From NCBI GenBank assembly GCA_900540935.1, contig UQHW01000035.1, forward strand, positions 1 to 20,939: 20,939 nucleotides of DNA. The letters are read 5' to 3'. Source of the stretch: an uncultured Collinsella sp. Its GTDB lineage: Bacteria > Actinomycetota > Coriobacteriia > Coriobacteriales > Coriobacteriaceae. The translations under genes and the position numbers were made by a program. This document shows positions 1 through 5,801 of the stretch, one piece after another. The notes beneath the pieces were generated by a model that saw only the letters and a program-made list of their open reading frames with translations, was not told the DNA's origin and made no database searches. How positions within the stretch are numbered: the stretch's first letter is position 1; each line of letters starts with the position of its first letter.

Positions 1-2
1 TG

Positions 3-266
3 TTCCTGTTCATGGGCGAGGACGAGAACCGCAAGCTCGACGAGCGCGTCCGCGCCTTCCTGACTCGTGGCGTCACCGGCGACACCGATATCAACATCAT
101 CGACACCGCCGAGTTCGCCATCCCCGGCCTTGACGACGAGTTCCGCGTCATCGTGTCTCCGTGGATCCTCTCCTCGCTGATCACCGATCGCCTTGCCGCT
201 TACTACGAGACGGTCACCAAGCACAACCTCAACTACCGTCGTTACTATCACCAGTTCGACTACTAA
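3..266 (+). CDS. SIS-domain sugar-phosphate isomerase/deglycase, FrlB-like (5' truncated by window edge)
   Basis: Only the last ~87 residues are present; the reading frame is open to the left edge, and the methionine at base 12 is internal. The visible part begins FLFMGEDENRKLDERV, runs through an alternating strand/helix segment and ends RRYYHQFDY. From memory this lines up with the C-terminus of FrlB, the fructoselysine-6-phosphate deglycase, which has FLFLLGNDE at the matching place, a proline-tryptophan-initiated helix, and the ending RRYYGGLVEY. FrlB-type SIS enzymes split a phosphorylated Amadori compound into glucose 6-phosphate and the free amine. The mannose-family PTS and FrlC-like epimerase genes downstream fit that role, because Salmonella GfrE/GfrF are PTS-linked deglycases of this fold. 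The SIS fold is well supported; the substrate is inferred, and AgaS-like or other sugar isomerases remain possible because the catalytic N-terminal part is not visible. Confidence 0.75.
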   Translation, partial: FLFMGEDENRKLDERVRAFLTRGVTGDTDINIIDTAEFAIPGLDDEFRVIVSPWILSSLITDRLAAYYETVTKHNLNYRRYYHQFDY

Positions 267-302
267 TCGGTGACAAATAAGCTACTGATCAAGAAGCACC
301 CT

Positions 303-330
303 GCCCGGGCGCATGCGTCCGGGCATTTTT
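303..330 (+). terminator. Intrinsic terminator or attenuator hairpin between the SIS gene and EIIA
   Basis: The arms GCCCGG (303-308) and CCGGGC (319-324) are perfectly complementary, and the stem can continue inward through GCGC/GCGT. Five T residues follow at 326-330. The ribosome binding site of the EIIA gene starts only ~16 bases later, leaving no room for a promoter after the hairpin. It may therefore act as a leaky terminator that sets EIIA-EIID expression relative to the upstream gene. Confidence 0.7.
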
Positions 331-360
331 ATGCCGAAATTCGCAAGAAAGGGGAATCGA

Positions 361-777
361 ATGAGGCAGTTTATCGTTGCATCCCATGCCCATTTTGCGT
401 CTGGAATCGTCGAGAGCATTGGGCTGCTTTCCGGCGAGCGCGAAAACGTCCATGCGCTCTCTATGTATGTCGACGGAAACGAGGACCTGACCAAGGAGGC
501 CGCAGCGATTCTGGACGGCTTTGCCGCGGACGATGAGGTCGTTGTTTGCACCGACCTCTTTGGCGGCAGTGTCAACAACGAGTTCACCAAGATCGTCCAG
601 ACGCGTCCCAACACGCACCTCGTGACCAATATGAACCTGCCGCTCCTTATTCAGCTGCTGTTCGTGCCCGAATCCACCCCGATCGATGAGGCCATTCGCC
701 AGATCGTCGAGGCGGACGACACCAAGGTCAAGTACGTCAACGACCTGCTGGGGCAGGCCGAACTCGATGAGTTTTAG
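361..777 (+). CDS. PTS mannose/fructose/sorbose-family EIIA component
   Basis: This 138-residue cytoplasmic protein accepts phosphate from HPr and passes it to the EIIB encoded next. The fold is recognisable from the N-terminal strand MRQFIVASHAHFASG, in which His9 sits where the phosphorylated histidine of EIIA(Man) lies. The conserved CTDLFGGSVNNEF block follows near residues 76-88, then the segment TNMNLPLLIQLL. Length is normal for a single-domain EIIA of this family. The ATG at 361 was chosen because AAGAAAGGGG lies at a proper distance before it and the protein then starts exactly at the family's first strand; an in-frame start 48 bases upstream would add residues overlapping the terminator hairpin. 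It is the first of four consecutive PTS genes, all separate rather than fused as in ManX. Confidence 0.93.
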   Translation: MRQFIVASHAHFASGIVESIGLLSGERENVHALSMYVDGNEDLTKEAAAILDGFAADDEVVVCTDLFGGSVNNEFTKIVQTRPNTHLVTNMNLPLLIQLLFVPESTPIDEAIRQIVEADDTKVKYVNDLLGQAELDEF

Positions 778-794
778 CCACTAGGGAGCACATC

Positions 795-1265
795 ATGATT
801 CAGATGATTCGTGTAGATTATCGACTGCTTCACGGCCAGGTTGCCGTTAGCTGGACCTCGGCTCTGGGTGCCGACTGCATCCTGCTGGTGAGCGACACGG
901 TCCTCAATGACAAGCTTCGTCTGCAGGCCCTGTCCCTTGCAAAGCCGGAGGGCTGCAAGGTCGTTGTCAAAAACACCGAGGACGCCGTCAAGGCGCTCCA
1001 GAGCGGTGTGACCGACAAGTACAAGCTCTTCGTGGTTTGCGAGACGATCCAGCAGGCCGGTGCCGTCGCCAAGGCGATGGGGATCAAGAAGATCAACCTC
1101 GGCAATGTTGCCTTTAGCGAGGACGCCCGCCAGGTCTCGACCAGCGTATTTCTCACGCCCGAAAACGAGGCATACGTCAAAGAGCTGCTCGGCGAGGGCT
1201 ATGAGCTGTTCATTCAGATGATTCCGGCAGATGCGAAGACTGACGCCGCGAAGGTCATCGGTTAG
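795..1265 (+). CDS. PTS mannose/fructose/sorbose-family EIIB component
   Basis: This 156-residue cytoplasmic subunit takes phosphate from EIIA and transfers it to the incoming sugar at the EIIC/EIID channel. The family signature is at the N-terminus, RVDYRLLHGQVAVSW, with His13 as the expected phosphorylation site. Most relatives have an acidic residue where this one has Tyr9. The rest follows the family pattern: the LLVSDTVLNDK segment, the KLFVVCET strand and the IKKINLGNV strand. AGGGAG, ending seven bases before the ATG, supports the start; a second ATG three codons later is less well placed. The gene begins 17 bases after the EIIA stop and ends 8 bases before the EIIC start, as expected in one transcript. 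Confidence 0.94.
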   Translation: MIQMIRVDYRLLHGQVAVSWTSALGADCILLVSDTVLNDKLRLQALSLAKPEGCKVVVKNTEDAVKALQSGVTDKYKLFVVCETIQQAGAVAKAMGIKKINLGNVAFSEDARQVSTSVFLTPENEAYVKELLGEGYELFIQMIPADAKTDAAKVIG

Positions 1266-1273
1266 GGGCCATC

Positions 1274-2065
1274 ATGGTTATCAAGACAATCCTGATTTTC
1301 CTGATTGCCCTTTTGGGTTATTCCGAGTGGCTGACGGGCACGAGCTACCTCCAGCGCCCGATCGTGCTCGGACCTCTGGTTGGCCTTGTCATGGGCGACA
1401 TGGTGACCGGCACGATCATGGGCGCCACGATGGAGCTTGCCATGGTCGGCGCCATCTCGGTCGGCGCCTATAACCCGCCCGATACGATTTCCGGCACTAT
1501 CCTGGGCGTATCTCTTGCCATGCAGGCCGGCGCGGACGCTTCGGCGGCCCTGACCCTGGGCATTCCTATCGCAACGATCGTCCTGGCGCTCGATACCGCC
1601 CTGGGCCAGCCGGTGATGCTGCTGCTGGTGCACCGTATCGACAAAAACGTCGAGGACGGAGACACCAAGGCCATCACGCGCAACATGCTCATCGCCGGTT
1701 ACGCGCAGAGCTGGTGCGGCCTGCTGATTATTCCCCTGGCATTCTTCTTTGGCGCCGATGCCGTTGCCAGCCTGCTCAACATTATTCCCGATTTCGTTCA
1801 GACCGGCATGGATGTTGCCGCCGCCTTCTTGCCCGCACTCGGCTTTGCGATGCTGGCGCAGATGATTATGAACAAAACGGTGGCGCCGTTCTTCTTCGCT
1901 GGTTTCTTCCTCGTCGCCTACTTTGGCATTAGCACGACGGGCGTGGCGATCTTTGCCGCGATCATCGTCGTCGCGATGACGGTTTTGGGCGAGAAGAAAA
2001 AGGCGGAGCAGCCCGCAGTGGCAACCGAGGATCCTGCGATTGGGAGTGGGTTCGATGAGTTTTAA
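1274..2065 (+). CDS. PTS mannose/fructose/sorbose-family EIIC component (membrane)
   Basis: This 263-residue integral membrane subunit forms the sugar channel with EIID. It is strongly hydrophobic from residue 1 (IKTILIFLIALLGYSEW), with further membrane segments around residues 28-45, 50-75, 95-115, 140-160, 175-195 and 200-235. The conserved glycine-rich stretch GPLVGLVMGDMVTGTIMGA and the AISVGAYNPPD block are typical of ManY-like EIIC proteins. The C-terminal tail, lysine-rich and then acidic (KKKAEQPAVATED), should be cytoplasmic. AGGGG lies just before the ATG. The last codons overlap the start of EIID by 11 bases, suggesting translational coupling of the two membrane subunits. Confidence 0.94.
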   Translation: MVIKTILIFLIALLGYSEWLTGTSYLQRPIVLGPLVGLVMGDMVTGTIMGATMELAMVGAISVGAYNPPDTISGTILGVSLAMQAGADASAALTLGIPIATIVLALDTALGQPVMLLLVHRIDKNVEDGDTKAITRNMLIAGYAQSWCGLLIIPLAFFFGADAVASLLNIIPDFVQTGMDVAAAFLPALGFAMLAQMIMNKTVAPFFFAGFFLVAYFGISTTGVAIFAAIIVVAMTVLGEKKKAEQPAVATEDPAIGSGFDEF

Positions 2066-2891
2066 GTTTGAGTCTTCCTACGACGGGTTGATTACCCGCG
2101 CAGATCTTAAGAAGCTGTTCTGGCGCTCGATTCCCTATGAGCACTCCTGGAACTACGAGCGTATGGGCCATATCGGCTTTATGTGGGCCCTTATGCCGAT
2201 CCTTCGCAAGCTGTATCCGCAGGATGCAGACTTTAAGGCCGCACTCAAGCGCCATATGGAGCTCTATAACGTCACGCCGTACATCTCGACGCTCCCCATG
2301 TCTATTGCTGCCGCAATGGAAGAAGTCAACGCCACCGAAGATAACTTTGACACGAGCGCGATCTCTAATGTCAAGCTTGCTTTGATGGGACCGCTGTCCG
2401 GCGTGGGCGATGCCTTCTACTGGGGCACGCTGCGAATTTTGGCAACGGGTGTCGGCACGTCGCTGGCGCTGCAGGGCTCTATTCTTGGCCCGATTTTGTT
2501 CCTGCTCGTGTTCAACGTCCCCCACTACATCATCCGTTACCTGCTGACGTTTGTGGGATATCGCTTTGGCTCGGACATGATCAGCAAGGTCCAGGAATCG
2601 GGCATTATGGACACGATCGTCAAGATGGCCTCTATCATGGGCGCCATGGTGATCGGCGCTATGACCATGGAGATGGTCACCGTGGACATTCCGCTCATGG
2701 TCGGTGCGGGCGATGGTGCTCAGACGCTGGCCGAGCTGCTCAACGGAATCTTCCCGGGCTTTGTCACGATGGGGCTGTTTGGAATCGTCTATCTCATGCT
2801 CAAGAAGAAGATGAATCCGCTGCTTATCATGCTCGTGATCCTGCTCGTGAGTATCGCTGGCGCGTTCTTTGGAGTGCTTGGTGTCCAGTAG
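2055..2891 (+). CDS. PTS mannose/fructose/sorbose-family EIID component (membrane)
   Basis: This 278-residue partner of EIIC exists only in the mannose-type PTS family. The N-terminal half is amphipathic and soluble-looking, with the typical motifs YEHSWNYERMGHIGFMWALMPIL and LALMGPLSGVGDAFYWGTL. Membrane segments follow (ATGVGTSLALQGSILGPILFLLVF, the MVIGAMTMEMVTVDI region, and two C-terminal hydrophobic stretches). The ATG at 2055 is preceded by GGGAG and lies inside the end of the EIIC gene. An in-frame ATG at 2040 would add only five residues and lacks a clear ribosome binding site. It completes a four-component transporter; the substrate cannot be read from EIIC/EIID alone and is suggested by the deglycase-like and epimerase-like neighbours. 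Confidence 0.94.
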   Translation: MSFKFESSYDGLITRADLKKLFWRSIPYEHSWNYERMGHIGFMWALMPILRKLYPQDADFKAALKRHMELYNVTPYISTLPMSIAAAMEEVNATEDNFDTSAISNVKLALMGPLSGVGDAFYWGTLRILATGVGTSLALQGSILGPILFLLVFNVPHYIIRYLLTFVGYRFGSDMISKVQESGIMDTIVKMASIMGAMVIGAMTMEMVTVDIPLMVGAGDGAQTLAELLNGIFPGFVTMGLFGIVYLMLKKKMNPLLIMLVILLVSIAGAFFGVLGVQ

Positions 2892-2906
2892 AGTATCCGT
2901 CATAAT
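2878..2906 (+). promoter_or_regulatory. Possible sigma-70-type promoter before the epimerase gene
   Basis: TTGGTG (2878-2883) and CATAAT (2901-2906) are 17 bases apart, at the end of the EIID gene and just past it. The -10 box matches five of six consensus positions and the -35 box three. If used, transcription would begin near 2913, so the hairpin at 2922-2957 would lie in the leader of the epimerase mRNA. This is pattern matching only. Confidence 0.3.
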
Positions 2907-2921
2907 GAGAACAATGTAAGA

Positions 2922-2957
2922 GGGGGCGTCGCGCACACTGTGCTGCGGCGCCCTTTT
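2922..2957 (+). terminator. Terminator-like hairpin between EIID and the epimerase gene
   Basis: A GGGGCG-rich 5' arm from 2923 and a 3' arm ending GGCGCCC at 2953 form a long imperfect stem around ACACTGTG, followed directly by four T residues. The ribosome binding site of the next gene (GAAAGGTGG, 2961-2968) starts four bases later. It is either the end of the PTS transcript or a leader hairpin or leaky terminator inside a longer operon. Confidence 0.6.
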
Positions 2958-2974
2958 GCCGAAAGGTGGACAAG

Positions 2975-3811
2975 ATGGAGTATCCACAGCTTGCCGTCAT
3001 GAATATCAGCCATCGTTATTTTGACCTTGAGGAATTCTTTTCTTCGGCAGCGGCCTCGGGCTACACGTGTTGCGAGCTTTGGACCGGGGCGATGCATCTG
3101 TATGTCGATTGCCATGGATACGATTCGCTCGAGCAGGTGCGGGAGCTGTCGCAGCGGTATGGGGTTCGGATTGTGGGGCTTTGTCCCGAACAGAACAACC
3201 CCAAGCCGTGGAATATCGCGGCGCGCGGGAATGAGGCACGTGCCCGCACACTCGCGTACTTTAAGAACGTTGTGGATATCGCGGCGGAACTTGGAGCCGA
3301 GCAGGTCATGGTCTCGAGCGGCTGGGCATTTTTGAACGAGCCGATCGAGGACGCGTGGGGCCGCAGCGCCTCGATGCTGCGTGCGATTGCCGAGCATGCG
3401 GGAGAGCGCGGCGTGCGACTGGTACTCGAGGCCCTACAGCCGGTTGAGTCGATGATCGTGAACTCGGCGGCCGATACGAAGCGCATGATCGAGGCAGTTG
3501 ATCATCCGGCACTTAAGGCGTGTCTGGATTTGGGCGCTATGGCGGTGGCAGGGGATACCATCGACGATTATTTCGACCTGCTTGGCGATGATGTCGCTCA
3601 CGTGCATTTTGTCGATGTTGCGGCAGATGGCACGACGCATCTTGCTTGGGGTGACGGCGACCGCGATATGCGCGCCGACCTGGATAGGCTGGTGACGCGC
3701 GGCTATCGCGGAGTTGTTTCGGCCGAGACCTATGACTGGCGCTATTTTGCCGACCCCGCAGCTGCCGATGCGCAGGTAATGGCAGAGTATCGTCGTGCGA
3801 TTGGCGCCTAG
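2975..3811 (+). CDS. TIM-barrel sugar (phosphate) isomerase/epimerase, FrlC-like
   Basis: This 278-residue protein belongs to the xylose isomerase-like (AP endonuclease 2) superfamily. Seen in it are SGYTCCELWTGAMHLY (residues ~28-43), VGLCPEQNNPKPWNIAARG, the LEALQPVESMIVNSAAD strand with Glu and Pro as in metal-dependent epimerases, CLDLGAM, HVHFVDVAADGTTHLAWGDGD and VSAETYDWRYF. Glu, Asp, His and Glu in these blocks fit the four-ligand metal site. From memory the closest well-known relative is FrlC, the fructoselysine 3-epimerase, with ILEPLTPYESNVVCNANDV at the matching place. Next to a deglycase-like gene and a mannose-type PTS, it probably interconverts epimers of the imported compound. 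The ATG at 2975 follows GAAAGGTGG at correct spacing; the in-frame GTG at 2966 lies within that ribosome binding site. Exact substrate is unknown. Confidence 0.85.
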   Translation: MEYPQLAVMNISHRYFDLEEFFSSAAASGYTCCELWTGAMHLYVDCHGYDSLEQVRELSQRYGVRIVGLCPEQNNPKPWNIAARGNEARARTLAYFKNVVDIAAELGAEQVMVSSGWAFLNEPIEDAWGRSASMLRAIAEHAGERGVRLVLEALQPVESMIVNSAADTKRMIEAVDHPALKACLDLGAMAVAGDTIDDYFDLLGDDVAHVHFVDVAADGTTHLAWGDGDRDMRADLDRLVTRGYRGVVSAETYDWRYFADPAAADAQVMAEYRRAIGA

Positions 3812-3901
3812 GCGGGGTTGGGTTGCGGCAATCTGCCCTATGTTTCCAAATGAATACGCTGTGAGCCGGAAAGGACGATTTTCCCCGCAAACACTCTAGT
3901 A

Positions 3902-3910
3902 TGCTAAAGT
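3902..3910 (+). promoter_or_regulatory. Probable extended -10 promoter of the histidine operon
   Basis: TGCTAAAGT fits an extended -10 element (TGnTAnnnT). No convincing -35 box lies 16-18 bases upstream. It is the only promoter-like signal in the 170 bases between the epimerase gene and the HisZ-HisG gene. Similar TGCTAnnnT elements occur before other genes in this window. Confidence 0.45.
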
Positions 3911-3914
3911 ACCC

Positions 3915-3944
3915 AGAAGACCGGCGGAGCTATGCCGGTCTTCT
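3915..3944 (+). promoter_or_regulatory. Perfect leader hairpin before the his operon
   Basis: An 11-base arm AGAAGACCGGC (3915-3925) pairs without mismatch with GCCGGTCTTCT (3934-3944) around an eight-base loop. No T-run follows (TGCTCTATAC), so it does not look like an ordinary terminator. With transcription from the -10 at 3902-3910 the mRNA would begin almost at the base of this stem. It could protect the 5' end or regulate the operon. No T-box sequence or histidine-codon leader peptide is visible. Confidence 0.55.
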
Positions 3945-3980
3945 GCTCTATACGAAGCACAGCATGAGGAGGCTCACCAG

Positions 3981-5696
3981 ATGACGGCCACACCGTGGGG
4001 ATTCCGGGACATATTGCCCGAGGAGGCTCAGGCGCGCGAAGAGATCGCATGTACGGTGAAGGGCTGCTTTAGGGAGCATCATTACCTTCCGGTCGAGACG
4101 CCGCTACTCGAGGACAAGGGTTCGCTCGAGGAAGGCGGCCGCATTGCGGACACGCCGTTTAAGCTCTTTGATGATGACGGTCGCCTGCTGGTGGTCCGTC
4201 CCGACAACACGCTGCCGATCGTACGCCTGGTTTCGACCCGCATGCGCGCGGCCGACCTGCCTCTGCGTCTTCGCTACGAGGCGCCGGTGGTTCGCGAGTG
4301 CCAGCGCAATGCCGGTGGCTCGCGTCAGTTTACGCAGTTGGGCTTTGAGCTCATCGGTGCGGGAGATACCGCGGGCGATGTTGAGATTGTCTCGCTCGTT
4401 GCCGAGGCCGTACGCGAGCTGGCACTTCCCGATGCGCGCATTATCGCAGGTAGCGTGCGTCCTTTTAAGGAATTGCTCGCGGCATGCGAGAATCGCCAGC
4501 TGGCTGCCGAGGCCCTGCGCTGCGTGCATGCCAACGACTTTGTGGGCCTCGATGCCCGCGTGGCTGCCAGTGCCGAGTCCGATGCCGTCAAGGCCGCCAT
4601 TAGCGAGCTGCCGCGTCTGCACGGCGGTGCCGAGGTGCTCGACCGCGTGGACACGCTGCTGGAGGCCGCCGGTATCGTCGCGCCGCTGACGCGCGAGCTG
4701 CGTGCCCTGGTCGAGGGCCTGGCACCCGAGGACGCCCAGGTGCTGTCATTCGACTTCTCCATCATGAACTCTTTCGATTACTACACGGGCCTGGTCTTTA
4801 AGGCCTATGCCGGCGGCCTGCCCGATCCGGTGGGCTCGGGCGGTCGCTACGACTCCATCTTTACTGGCGCATTTGGCGACGGCATCGAGGTGCCGGCGGC
4901 GGGCTTCGCCTTTTCGCTCGAGCGCCTGGAGGCCGCGCGCACCTCGGTCGAGGACGCCGCTTCCGATGGCAATCACGCCGCGGGCCGTGGCGCCGAGGGC
5001 CCGCTGCGCATTGCCGTGCCCAAGGGCTCGCTTAAGGCCGATACGCTCGACGTGCTCGAGGCCGCGGGTCTGGACGTCTCTGAACTGCGTGACCCCGGCC
5101 GTCACCTGATTGTGCGCGGTCGCGACACGCGTGCCGGCGAGGGCATGGTCGGCGATATCGAGTTTGTCATCGTGCGTCCCAGCGACGCGCCCGCCTTTGT
5201 GGGCTGCGGCGGCGCCGACTGCGGCATCTGCGGTTGGGACTCGCTTATCGAGGCCGACCTTAACCTGCTGCAGCTGGTCGATCTGGGCTACGGCCTGTGC
5301 ACCTTTATCGAGGCGGAGCCCGCGTGGCGCGCCGGTCAGGCCGAGCGCAACTATGCCCGCCGCGGGTCGCTTCGCGTGGCCACCAAGTATCCGCGCATCG
5401 CGAGTGCCTGGTATGCCGAGCGAGGCGTGAACGCCGACATCGTTTCGCTGCATGGCAACATCGAGCTGGGCCCCATCGTCGGCATGACCGATCGCATCGT
5501 GGACATTACCGCCACGGGCGCCACGCTGCGCGACAACGACCTGGTCATCACCGGTCGCATCATGGACTGCACGGCCCGCTTCTTTGTCAACCCGGGTGCC
5601 GCGCGCCTGGATCCGCGCGTGCGCAATCTGGCCGATCGCTTGGCGGCGGCCGTGAAGGACAAGCATTTTGAGCCCGTTGCGGGCTCGGCACAATAG
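3981..5696 (+). CDS. hisZ-hisG: Fusion of HisZ (ATP-PRT regulatory subunit) and HisG (ATP phosphoribosyltransferase)
   Basis: This 571-residue protein catalyses and controls the first step of histidine synthesis, ATP plus PRPP to phosphoribosyl-ATP. Residues ~1-325 are a HisRS-like HisZ domain: WGFRDILPEEA at the N-terminus, RLRYEAPVVRECQ, NSFDYYTGLVFKAYAGG (~263-279) and GSGGRYDSIF (285-294). An Ala/Gly-rich linker leads to LRIAVPKGSLK (~342-352), where a short-form HisG domain of ~230 residues begins. It contains RPSDAPAFVGCGGADCGICGWD, RVATKYP and the PRPP-binding segment IVDITATGATLRDN (~506-519). HisZ and short HisG normally come from two genes; here the frame is continuous. Three cysteines (409, 414, 417) lie in the GxADxGIxGxD region, where most HisG proteins have none. 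GAGGAGG precedes the ATG. It is the first gene of a ten-step cluster. Confidence 0.93.
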   Translation: MTATPWGFRDILPEEAQAREEIACTVKGCFREHHYLPVETPLLEDKGSLEEGGRIADTPFKLFDDDGRLLVVRPDNTLPIVRLVSTRMRAADLPLRLRYEAPVVRECQRNAGGSRQFTQLGFELIGAGDTAGDVEIVSLVAEAVRELALPDARIIAGSVRPFKELLAACENRQLAAEALRCVHANDFVGLDARVAASAESDAVKAAISELPRLHGGAEVLDRVDTLLEAAGIVAPLTRELRALVEGLAPEDAQVLSFDFSIMNSFDYYTGLVFKAYAGGLPDPVGSGGRYDSIFTGAFGDGIEVPAAGFAFSLERLEAARTSVEDAASDGNHAAGRGAEGPLRIAVPKGSLKADTLDVLEAAGLDVSELRDPGRHLIVRGRDTRAGEGMVGDIEFVIVRPSDAPAFVGCGGADCGICGWDSLIEADLNLLQLVDLGYGLCTFIEAEPAWRAGQAERNYARRGSLRVATKYPRIASAWYAERGVNADIVSLHGNIELGPIVGMTDRIVDITATGATLRDNDLVITGRIMDCTARFFVNPGAARLDPRVRNLADRLAAAVKDKHFEPVAGSAQ

Positions 5697-5801
5697 CGCG
5701 AGCACGCACGGGCGCCCCAACGTCTGGGCTGCGGGTCGACTGGCGCCGCCGCCCGGCCTCTCGTTTTTCGAACATAACCTCGACCGATAGGGGATACCGA
5801 T

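Noticed and set aside
313..360. Upstream in-frame start of EIIA at 313
   Set aside because: It overlaps the terminator hairpin, has no ribosome binding site, and adds residues that precede the conserved first strand.
1962..2987. 341-residue minus-strand open frame opposite EIID
   Set aside because: His/Asp/Arg-rich translation antisense to a clear membrane protein; no ribosome binding site or motif seen.
3812..3980. T-box riboswitch or histidine leader peptide before the his operon
   Set aside because: The leader is too short, lacks the TGGNACCGCG T-box core, and no run of histidine codons follows a start codon.
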